A stretch of DNA of 16,404 bases from Chloroflexota bacterium (GTDB taxonomy: Bacteria > Chloroflexota > Dehalococcoidia > GIF9 > UBA5620): assembly GCA_026389735.1 (NCBI GenBank), contig JAPLHH010000077.1:1-16404 (forward strand). Direction: 5' to 3'. The stretch's first letter is position 1; each line of letters starts with the position of its first letter. The position numbers and the translations under genes are program-made. Of this stretch, positions 1-6,237 are shown piece after piece. Under the pieces are notes generated by a model that was given only the letters and a program-made list of their open reading frames with translations, made no database searches and was not told where the DNA came from.

Positions 1-66
1 CATCTTAATGGCTTTGGGATTACTCATTTCCCTCTTTGTTTTACATTTCATACAGTATGCTTGCAT
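1..66 (-). CDS. DUF5679-like small Cys-containing protein (partial)
   Basis: This is the N-terminal 22 codons of a gene that runs off the left edge. The ATG at 66-64 follows a very good ribosome binding site (GGGAGGTG on the minus strand). The peptide starts MQAYCMKCKTKREM and continues SNPKAIKM, which matches what I recall of DUF5679 proteins: about 45-60 residues, with a CxxC pair near the start and a second CxxC further on, presumably forming a zinc ribbon. Only the first pair (Cys5, Cys8) is in the window. Its function is unknown; such proteins are small and probably cytosolic. A good promoter lies directly upstream. Confidence rests on the motif, start and ribosome binding site, because the length is cut. 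Confidence 0.75.
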   Translation of the reverse strand, partial: MQAYCMKCKTKREMSNPKAIKM

Positions 67-96
67 TAAACACCTCCCTTTTGTATTTGAGTGTAG

Positions 97-124
97 GATA
101 TAACACATTCAGGCTAAGTGTCAA
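97..124 (-). promoter_or_regulatory. Sigma70-like promoter for the DUF5679-like gene
   Basis: On the minus strand a perfect TTGACA (124-119) is followed after 16 bp by TATATC (102-97). Transcription would start near 90 and leave a leader of about 24 nt. A 7-bp inverted repeat, TCAGGCT (109-115) and AGCCTGA (144-150), brackets the -35 box and could be an operator or chance. Confidence 0.6.
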
Positions 125-253
125 TCGTTGTGCTTTGAACAAAAGCCTGATTTGTGTGATAAAAAGATTGCGATTTGTTGAAAGCTGGAGAGTTATGGGG
201 TAAAATTGTTACAGAAAGGAGGCAAGCGGTCTCCGCCTTTTCTACAGGCTATA

Positions 254-294
254 TGGGGTTCAGGTGGTCGCCGGTTCAAATCCGGCCACCCCGA
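254..294 (+). other. tRNA-Pro-like 3' fragment (possible attachment-site scar)
   Basis: A perfect T-arm is present: stem GCCGG (270-274), loop TTCAAAT (275-281), stem CCGGC (282-286). A 7-nt acceptor 3' strand CACCCCG (287-293) and discriminator A (294) follow, with no encoded CCA. C1:G72 with A73 is the usual proline identity, and T-GGG-G at 254-258 sits where T33, anticodon GGG and G37 of tRNA-Pro(GGG) would fall. The anticodon stem does not pair, and there is no D-arm or matching 5' acceptor upstream, so this is not a functional tRNA. A fragment running from the anticodon loop to the 3' end is what integrase-mediated insertion into a tRNA gene leaves at the far end of an element. The integration reading is inference. 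Confidence 0.55.
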
Positions 295-365
295 TATCTA
301 CTTATCCAACATTAACTCTGGCGCACCAGGCACTTTTAAAAAACCCCGGACAACACTTGAAAGGC

Positions 366-392
366 AGAGCCATGTGCCCGAAGACATGCTCT
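366..392. other. Stem-loop downstream of the lipoprotein gene
   Basis: AGAGC (366-370) and ATGT (372-375), separated by a bulged C at 371, pair with ACAT (384-387) and GCTCT (388-392) around an 8-nt loop. It lies about 50 nt past the stop of the minus-strand lipoprotein gene. No U-run follows directly on that strand (a T-rich stretch comes about 20 nt later), so it may protect or end the transcript but is not a textbook terminator. I see no gene elsewhere in 295-441. Confidence 0.3.
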
Positions 393-441
393 AGGCTATA
401 AAATGGTCAAATGAGTGAAATAGGAGAACTAAGTCACTTCA

Positions 442-939
442 CTACCGCAACTTGAATGACGAGATTATTGTAGTAAAAGGGTATTGAGAATACTCTTCCT
501 TAAGCCCTGCCGTGTCTAACTTATAAAGGTGTGTCTCCGTCTGCTTAAAGTAAGCTTCCCCATGAAACGTACCAAAGTCTGCCTCATAATCATAAGAAAG
601 ATACCAGTCCCAAGAGCCCTGCATCGGCTTATCCTCAAGTTTTATCACTTCACCCCAGGTTGTTCCGATGGAAATAAGCCAGCGCTGGGCAGCTTCTCTA
701 GCTGTCATGCCTTCCACGACATCTATCATAACTGAACCTCTGCGAGTCGGAGACGTTATGAGGCATTTTGTCCCGTCTTCAGACACCTCAACCTGCCAAT
801 TGACTGGATGGCTGATGGTATACCCAGCCTTATCATTGGTATATGTAGTGTAACCAGGCATACCACAAGCAACGAGAGAACCAATCAACAAGCCAATAAG
901 CCCTAGAAGTAGAAACCAAATTTTTTTATTGCTCTTCAC
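442..939 (-). CDS. Lipoprotein with PsbP-like (DUF1795-type) domain
   Basis: This is a 165-residue predicted lipoprotein. It has a basic N-terminus (KSNKK), a hydrophobic stretch at about 7-23 and a lipobox ending LVAC, giving lipidated Cys25. The rest (about 33-163) looks like one PsbP/Mog1-type alpha-beta domain: YTNDKAGYTISHPVNW, then a second strand set, and a last strand FTTIISSFKLR. The start is GTG at 939-937 with AGGAGG 6-11 nt upstream. The same opening pattern (YTNxxxGaxaxaPxNW) occurs in the C-terminal domain of the binding lipoprotein at 6238-8076, so the two are related. The gene is monocistronic with its own promoter. The ligand and role are unknown; location outside the cytoplasmic membrane is inferred from the lipobox. 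Confidence 0.82.
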   Translation of the reverse strand: MKSNKKIWFLLLGLIGLLIGSLVACGMPGYTTYTNDKAGYTISHPVNWQVEVSEDGTKCLITSPTRRGSVMIDVVEGMTAREAAQRWLISIGTTWGEVIKLEDKPMQGSWDWYLSYDYEADFGTFHGEAYFKQTETHLYKLDTAGLKEEYSQYPFTTIISSFKLR

Positions 940-980
940 TCAAACCTCCTTATGGTGTTACTTCTTAAACAATCTGCTTG

Positions 981-1009
981 ATTATACTGTGAAAGAAGCA
1001 AACTGTCAC
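981..1009 (-). promoter_or_regulatory. Sigma70-like promoter for the lipoprotein gene
   Basis: On the minus strand GTGACA (1009-1004) and a perfect TATAAT (986-981) are separated by 17 bp. The expected start near 975 gives a leader of roughly 35 nt before the GTG codon. Confidence 0.65.
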
Positions 1010-1091
1010 CTCCATATCTGAATGGCTCTGCATGCCAGCCAGTTCCTAAATATAGTATAATTTCTAAGATAAAAGCCAAGCACTCGTCACA

Positions 1092-1133
1092 TTGTTGAGA
1101 CACTAACGTTATGTTATACTCTATGTTATACTC
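1092..1133 (+). promoter_or_regulatory. Promoter region of the ligase-liv operon with a duplicated -10 box
   Basis: Two perfect head-to-tail copies of the 12-mer TATGTTATACTC (1110-1121 and 1122-1133) each carry a TATACT -10-like hexamer. TTGTTG (1092-1097) is 17 bp upstream of the first hexamer and could act as a weak -35. The second copy has no obvious -35. The start codon at 1163 is preceded by an AAAGGAGGAGGT ribosome binding site. The repeat may instead be a regulator site. Confidence 0.45.
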
Positions 1134-1162
1134 TACTTCAAGCAAAAGGAGGAGGTAACACA

Positions 1163-2878
1163 ATGGCAGCCGATCCGAACAAAGCAAAATATGAATCAAG
1201 ACCATGGTTGAAGTTTTATCTCAAAGAGGTGCCACCCGATATCCAAATTCCAGAAAAGTCCGTGGTCGGAACCTTTGATGAAGCCACGGATAAATGGAAA
1301 GACAGAACTGCCATAATATTTTACGGCAAGAAGATAAGCTACCGCGAGTTAAGAGATCACGTCGATAGATTTGCCACAGCTCTGCATGATTTAGGGGTCA
1401 AAAAAGGAGACCGGGTTGCTTTACTACTCCTGAACTCACCTCAATTCATCATAGCTTATTTCGGAGCGCTGAAAGCTGGAGCTACGCTAACCGCGATCAG
1501 CCCTCTTTATGTCAGTCCTGAGATCAAACATCAAATTGAAGACAGTGGAGCCAGAATCATCGTCTGTCAGGATATTCTTTACGATAATGTTGAACGGACA
1601 GGAGTCAAGCTAGATAGGGTCATCTTGACCAGCATCACGGAATACCTGCCGGGGATGAAAAAGTTCATGGGCAGTAGTGTGCTCCGGGCGGTATATCAAA
1701 AAATGGCGGCACCACCTGCCGAGCTCTTCGACAGAGAGGGATTCTATCAATTCCAGGACTTGATTAAGAGATATCCACCGAATCCGCCGAAAATCCAGTT
1801 CAACGTTAAAGAGGATTTGGTAACCCTTCCCTATACTGGAGGAACAACCGGGCTGCCCAAAGGTGCCATGATAACTCACTCCAATCTTACCGCTGCCCGA
1901 TACCTTGGCGACAAATTCTGGGGTGACGTTGTCCAGGAGGGCAAGGAGACCATATTAGCCTATTTACCCTTCTATCACATCTACGGTCAGGCGGTGGTTA
2001 TGTTGGGTGGATTGTCTGAGGGCTATACCCTAGTGATATTTACTACCCCAGATCTTGACGACATCTTAAACGCTATGGAAAGTTACAAGGCAACCATTTT
2101 CTATAGCGTTCCATCTCTGTATGAATACCTTAGAGATTATCACCGCACCGACAGAGTCAATTGGAAGCGTATAAAGGTGCTCATCTCCGGCGCCGACGCC
2201 CTTCTTGAGGATACCTCGACAGGTTGGGAGAAACGGACAGGCACTAAAATACACGAGGGCTGGGGGATGACTGAAACAAGCTCTGTAGGAATAGTCAGCC
2301 CATACGGGAAAACAAAAGTCGGCTCTTTCGGCATACCCCTACCTAACACCATAGCTGGAATAGTCGACCCTGAAAGCACCAAATTTCTTCCTGTTGGCGA
2401 GATAGGCGAACTTGTAGTCAAAGGGCCACAGGTATCAAAAGGATACTGGCATCAGCCGGAAGAGACAAAAAAAATGTTTGTGGATATCGATGGCGAAACC
2501 TGGCTTCGAACCGGCGACTTAGCCAGAATGGATGAAGACGGCTATTTCTATTTCTACGATAGAAAGAGAGATATGATTAAGTATAAGGGGCTGGCTGTAT
2601 TTGCTCGTGAAGTAGAGGAAGTATTAACCAGCCATCCACAGGTTAAAGAAGCCGGTGTCATCGGAGTTCCAGACCCAGAAGTTGGGGAAAAAGTTAAAGC
2701 GATTGTCGTCCTGGAAACGGAGGCAAGAGGCAAAGTCTCAGAAGAGGAAATCATGAAATACTGCGCTGAAAGGATAGCTCACTACAAATGTCCCAGAATC
2801 GTGGAATTCAGGGGTGAAGTGCCTAAGACAGATGTCGGCAAGGTATCACGCCGGGAGCTGAGAGAGGAGGACTTGTAA
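1163..2878 (+). CDS. Acyl-CoA synthetase (AMP-forming, FadD/FACS-like)
   Basis: This 571-residue enzyme of the ANL superfamily would join a carboxylic acid to CoA through an acyl-adenylate. Visible motifs: the P-loop YTGGTTGLPKG (224-234), GWGMTE (366-371), TGD (450-452), the hinge DRKRDMIKYKG (466-476), and GKVSRREL near the C-terminus, with Lys560 as the adenylation lysine. Where many relatives have GGEN after the hinge, this protein has YKGLAVFAREVEE, as in long-chain fatty-acyl ligases of archaeal and Chloroflexi type. Length is normal. The ATG at 1163 has a strong ribosome binding site. livG begins 1 nt after the stop, so synthetase and transporter ATPases are very likely one operon, suggesting the ligase activates what the ABC system imports. 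The substrate cannot be read from sequence. Confidence 0.93.
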   Translation: MAADPNKAKYESRPWLKFYLKEVPPDIQIPEKSVVGTFDEATDKWKDRTAIIFYGKKISYRELRDHVDRFATALHDLGVKKGDRVALLLLNSPQFIIAYFGALKAGATLTAISPLYVSPEIKHQIEDSGARIIVCQDILYDNVERTGVKLDRVILTSITEYLPGMKKFMGSSVLRAVYQKMAAPPAELFDREGFYQFQDLIKRYPPNPPKIQFNVKEDLVTLPYTGGTTGLPKGAMITHSNLTAARYLGDKFWGDVVQEGKETILAYLPFYHIYGQAVVMLGGLSEGYTLVIFTTPDLDDILNAMESYKATIFYSVPSLYEYLRDYHRTDRVNWKRIKVLISGADALLEDTSTGWEKRTGTKIHEGWGMTETSSVGIVSPYGKTKVGSFGIPLPNTIAGIVDPESTKFLPVGEIGELVVKGPQVSKGYWHQPEETKKMFVDIDGETWLRTGDLARMDEDGYFYFYDRKRDMIKYKGLAVFAREVEEVLTSHPQVKEAGVIGVPDPEVGEKVKAIVVLETEARGKVSEEEIMKYCAERIAHYKCPRIVEFRGEVPKTDVGKVSRRELREEDL

Positions 2879-2879
2879 A

Positions 2880-3468
2880 ATGGCTCCGTTTCTCGAGGTT
2901 GAAAATTTAACCAAACACTTCGGCGGGCCAAAGAGGTATGGTAGGGACTTTCCAGGTAGTCAAACCCTTCCGCCATTTGCCCATTATCGCCAATGTTATG
3001 GTAGGTTGTCTCTGCCCACGGATAACCAAGCGTGGCGAATGGGTCAAAAGAGTCGAAGTAAAAGCACGAGACGCTTTAGAGTTCGTCGGTATCGCCGACC
3101 TGGCTCTTGAACCGGCTTCCATTCTGTCGCACGGTGATTTAAAAAGGCTGGAAGTTGCCAGGGCAATTGCCACCGAACCGGAGCTTCTTATCCTTGATGA
3201 GCCGTTCGGCGGACTGAATCCTGCAGAAACAGAGCTTGTAGCCAAATCGATGAAAAGATTGCACAAGGGCGGAAGATTCGGCAGACTCCACAGCGAAGGG
3301 CCAGCTATGCTTATCATAGAACACAAGCTTAGTGAACTGATGAAGATAGTTAACAGGGTGATTGTAATTAACTTTGGTGAAGTCCTCGCCCAAGGCACAC
3401 CTGAAGAAATATCTAAAAACAGGCAGGTGATTGAAGCCTATACAGGCAAGGAGGTGCTCATTGCTTGA
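2880..3468 (+). pseudogene. livG: livG-like ABC ATPase, Walker A deleted and frameshifted
   Basis: The reading frame starts normally (ATG 2880, MAPFLEVENLTKHFGG) but jumps after residue 16 to KRYGR, a segment that belongs just before the TFQVVKPF motif of LivG. About 55-60 residues, including the whole Walker A P-loop, are missing: roughly 195 residues remain if repaired, against about 250 in the family. A second lesion is a GGG run at 2944-2946; with two G the frame reads YGRTFQVVKP, with three it goes out of frame. The rest is intact in the other frame (from 2938): signature-like LSHGDLKRLEVARA, Walker B LLILDEP, H-loop IIEHK, ending at the TGA at 3466-3468. The livF start overlaps this stop. 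Either a decayed gene or an assembly fault; it cannot bind ATP as it stands. Confidence 0.85.
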
Positions 3469-4210
3469 AGTAAAAAACGTGACCGTCTGTTATGACACAG
3501 CTATGGTATTGGACGAAGCCAGCCTTATGGTTGAAAAAGGCGAACTGGTTGGGCTCGTCGGTCCCAACGGCGCCGGAAAAAGCACCCTGCTCCGGTCTAT
3601 AGCAGGATTGATAAACTGGGAGAAGGAGGTATCAAAGGGGACAAGGCAGGCGGATATAACCTTTAAAGGCAGTATAGAGTTCGAAGGCGAGAGCATTGAA
3701 AAGCTCCCCGCCTCCGAAATAGCCAAGAGAGGCTTGCTCCTTTGCCCCGAGAGAGGGAGGCCTTTTGTTGAAATGACGGTCAAGGATAACCTGCTGGCCG
3801 GCGCTTATCTGGTTAAGGATAAGAAGGTAGTCAACGATAGTCTCAACAAGGTCTACGAATTGTTTCCAACGCTGAAGGACAGACAAAACCAAATATCTGG
3901 GACATTATCCGGCGGGGAACGCCAAATGCTGGCTATCGGCAGGGCGCTAATGCGTAAGCCCAAGTTTATGTTAGTTGATGAGCCCTCAAGTGGACTGGCA
4001 CCAAGGCTCAAAGAAGACCTGTTTAAACGTGTAGAAGAAATTTATCACGAACTGGGGGTTACCATACTCTTGGCCGAGCAAGACATCAGCTTCGCTTTCG
4101 ACCTGTCAGGAAGAAATTACGTTATGTCAAGGGGACACATAATCGCCCAGGGAACAGCTAAAGAATTACTCAAAGACGAGACTATCAGAAAGACATATCT
4201 AGGTCTGTAG
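3461..4210 (+). CDS. livF: Branched-chain amino acid-type ABC transporter ATPase LivF
   Basis: This is a 249-residue cytosolic ATPase that would power import with LivG, LivH and LivM. I choose the TTG at 3461 because AAGGAGGTG lies about 5 nt upstream and the protein then begins LEVKNVTV; an upstream TTG at 3431 lacks such a site. Motifs: Walker A GPNGAGKST (34-42), signature LSGGERQ (149-155), Walker B FMLVDEP (169-175), and AEQ in place of the H-loop histidine, which is usual for LivF. The segment after the Walker A helix, INWEKEVSKGTRQADITFKG, is somewhat longer than in common LivF. It overlaps the end of livG by 8 nt (translational coupling) and ends 13 nt from the convergent livM. All key residues are present. 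Confidence 0.93.
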   Translation: MLEVKNVTVCYDTAMVLDEASLMVEKGELVGLVGPNGAGKSTLLRSIAGLINWEKEVSKGTRQADITFKGSIEFEGESIEKLPASEIAKRGLLLCPERGRPFVEMTVKDNLLAGAYLVKDKKVVNDSLNKVYELFPTLKDRQNQISGTLSGGERQMLAIGRALMRKPKFMLVDEPSSGLAPRLKEDLFKRVEEIYHELGVTILLAEQDISFAFDLSGRNYVMSRGHIIAQGTAKELLKDETIRKTYLGL

Positions 4211-4223
4211 AACCTAACTTCGC

Positions 4224-5261
4224 TTAGTACAGAGAAGCACCACAGGCTCTACAGGTACGGCGAAGCGCCACATTAGTTAGCTTGCAACGCGGGCACTCGC
4301 GCTCAATTTTGTCTCTTATCCAGACCGCAATCCCCTCGGGCATAAAGAGGAGAATAACTATCACTATAGCTGCGAAAATTAGAAACCGTAACTCAGGGAT
4401 AACCCGCAAAAATTCCATCAGAGGATACAGAAAGTAAACCCCAACCACTGCGCCATAAATGCTGACAATGCCGCCGAAAACCGTCCATATTATTGCCTGG
4501 AAGGACAACATCAAATCCAGAGTTGATGGACCGGCGATCCTCATAAAATGAGCAAATAGACCACCGGCAATCCCAGCAAAGAAGCCACCTATGGCAAAAG
4601 CCAACATCTTATATCTTATCGTGTTGATTCCAGTGGCACGAGCCGTAATCTCATCTTCACGGATGGCATGAAGAATGATGCCTGTCCTGACAAGGGCGCT
4701 TTTGGCATCGGTAAGCTTCCACATTATAAACACAGAAATAGTCATAACCACTGCGGATATGTAATAGTCGGTTATGCGGGAATCAGAAAGGCGTGTAAGG
4801 CCGGTGATGCCATGCTCGCCGCCGGTGACATCAGGAAAAGCCTTGATGACGCTGAGCAGGATGAGAGGAAAGGCTAAAGTCACCAGCGATAAATAAGGGC
4901 CTCTCAGCCTTAATGCCGGTAGACACATAAGCATTCCAGCTAACACGGCAACAATAGCCCCAATAGGTATAGTCGCCCAGGGCTGTAAGCCAAGGTACTT
5001 ATTCAATAGGGCTGCACTATAGGCAGCAACCCCAAAGAACAGAGCATGACCGAAGTTGACCTGGCCGGTATAGCCAGATATGAAGTCCCAGCTGACGGCG
5101 AAAATAACGAAGATATTGGCAAATATAAGGATGCGAAGGGTATAAGGTTCTTGTGTTATTAGAGGGAAAATAAACAAAAGCAAAAAGAAAATAAGGGCGA
5201 TAAGCCTGCCTGGAATCGCCAGCACATCACCCTGAAAATCCTTAAACAGCCGTCTTAACAA
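4224..5261 (-). CDS. livM: Branched-chain amino acid-type ABC permease LivM with C-terminal zinc ribbon
   Basis: This is a 345-residue membrane permease. It has about eight or more hydrophobic segments (first at about 20-36), the LivM motif SGYTGQVNFGHALFFGVAAY (62-81), LRGPYLSLVTLA (119-130) and a cytosolic ATPase-contact loop around REDEITARATGIN (201-213). After the last membrane segment and the FMPEGI motif (306-311) a short tail adds CPRC (323-326) and CRAC (337-340), a four-cysteine zinc-ribbon pattern that LivM proteins normally lack. The start is probably TTG at 5261, directly abutting the livH stop (TAA 5264-5262), with a weak AGAGAG upstream; coupling to livH is likely. It pairs with LivH to form the channel, and the substrate is set mainly by the binding protein. 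The tail is seen directly; its role is unknown. Confidence 0.92.
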   Translation of the reverse strand: MLRRLFKDFQGDVLAIPGRLIALIFFLLLFIFPLITQEPYTLRILIFANIFVIFAVSWDFISGYTGQVNFGHALFFGVAAYSAALLNKYLGLQPWATIPIGAIVAVLAGMLMCLPALRLRGPYLSLVTLAFPLILLSVIKAFPDVTGGEHGITGLTRLSDSRITDYYISAVVMTISVFIMWKLTDAKSALVRTGIILHAIREDEITARATGINTIRYKMLAFAIGGFFAGIAGGLFAHFMRIAGPSTLDLMLSFQAIIWTVFGGIVSIYGAVVGVYFLYPLMEFLRVIPELRFLIFAAIVIVILLFMPEGIAVWIRDKIERECPRCKLTNVALRRTCRACGASLY

Positions 5262-6134
5262 TTATAATCTCTCTTCTTCAAAAATCACGCCGAACAGACC
5301 TTCAGGCCTGACCACGAGTATTATCACCATAGCCAGCAGGGCAAATGCCAATTTTAAAAACGCGCCGGCTGGAATCAAGAAAACAACCGATGTCTCCACC
5401 AATGCTATAATAAAAGCGCCAATTACACTCCCTTTAATGCTGCCCAATCCACCCAGGGTAACAATGGCCATAACCATTACCAGCGGGGACAGCCACATGT
5501 AAGGATAAACGACCCATAAAGGTGCCACTACAATGCCGGAAACTGCTGCTAACGCAGCAGCTATCCCCATAGTTATCAAGAGTATCCTGGAAACGTTTAT
5601 CCCCATCAGGTTGGCAATTTCCGCATCCTGGGCAGTAGCTCTTATAGCAATTCCTAATTTTGTCCTTGACAAAACCGCCCAAACACAGAGAAGCACGACT
5701 AAAACTATGCCAACTGACAATAACCGCTGATAGGTGATTCTCACACCTAACACTTCCAAATACCCTGGGATAAGGGTCGGTGCCTCACGGAAAGTAGCCG
5801 TGAAAGCTAAAAGCATGAGCTCCTGGAAAACCATGGCTAAAGCAATAGTTATCAGTAAGACAGTTACCTGATGTTCACGGACCCTGTCGATGAACAACTT
5901 ATAGCTTGCAACTGCTATCAGAGTTGTAACGACTATAGACAATATGATAGATGAGATGGGGTCTAAACCTAGCTGATAGCTGCAAAAGAACATTCCGTAA
6001 GCTGCCAGCATAAAAAATGCAGTATGCGCCAAGTTTATCATTCGAGCTACGCCGAAAATAAGAGAAAAGCCGACAGCCAGGAGGGCGTATACCCCTCCCG
6101 TTACCAGCATCTGAATTATAAATGCCTGAACCAT
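5262..6134 (-). CDS. livH: Branched-chain amino acid-type ABC permease LivH
   Basis: This 290-residue polytopic membrane protein has the family's usual length. It opens with MLVTGGVYALLAVGFSLIFG and the conserved MINLAHTAFFMLAAY (32-46). An EAA-like cytosolic loop GIAIRATAQDAEIANLMGIN (161-180) docks an ATPase, followed by TLGGLGSIKGSVIGA (226-240) and a final RPEGLFG motif (276-282). The ATG at 6134 lacks a strong ribosome binding site. It lies about 100 nt past the livJ stop, beyond a large stem-loop, so its expression may be lower than that of the binding protein. livM follows without a gap. Confidence 0.93.
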   Translation of the reverse strand: MVQAFIIQMLVTGGVYALLAVGFSLIFGVARMINLAHTAFFMLAAYGMFFCSYQLGLDPISSIILSIVVTTLIAVASYKLFIDRVREHQVTVLLITIALAMVFQELMLLAFTATFREAPTLIPGYLEVLGVRITYQRLLSVGIVLVVLLCVWAVLSRTKLGIAIRATAQDAEIANLMGINVSRILLITMGIAAALAAVSGIVVAPLWVVYPYMWLSPLVMVMAIVTLGGLGSIKGSVIGAFIIALVETSVVFLIPAGAFLKLAFALLAMVIILVVRPEGLFGVIFEEERL

Positions 6135-6180
6135 AACTCTTTAAAAGTTATTATATTCAAACGTCTTATGCTTTTATTTT

Positions 6181-6221
6181 ATGGTGCCCCACGGTTAATT
6201 AGGTCAACCTGGGGGCACCAT
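6181..6221. other. Intercistronic stem-loop between livJ-like gene and livH
   Basis: ATGGTGCCCC (6181-6190) pairs perfectly with GGGGCACCAT (6212-6221). After a 2x2 internal loop, GGTT (6193-6196) pairs with AACC (6206-6209) around a 9-nt loop. In the minus-strand message it lies about 16 nt after the binding-protein stop. An A-rich stretch rather than a U-run follows, so it is not a classic terminator. It more likely protects the upstream message or causes partial termination, as known for hairpins between binding-protein and permease genes. Confidence 0.7.
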
Positions 6222-6237
6222 ATAGGCTTACCCTCGG

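Noticed and set aside
196..294. A full tRNA (perhaps a long-arm selenocysteine type) starting at TGGGGT 196-201
   Set aside because: Six of seven acceptor positions could pair, but there is no D-arm, no valid anticodon stem and no long variable arm, so only the 3' fragment is supported.
2907..3398. Long frame antisense to livG
   Set aside because: It is a shadow of a conserved coding strand; the plus frame holds clear ABC motifs and the minus product is low-complexity Ser/Thr/Leu.
4201..4254. Bidirectional terminator between convergent livF and livM
   Set aside because: CTGTAGA (4205-4211) and TCTACAG (4248-4254) are complementary, but the loop is 36 nt, the right arm lies inside livM and no U-run exists.
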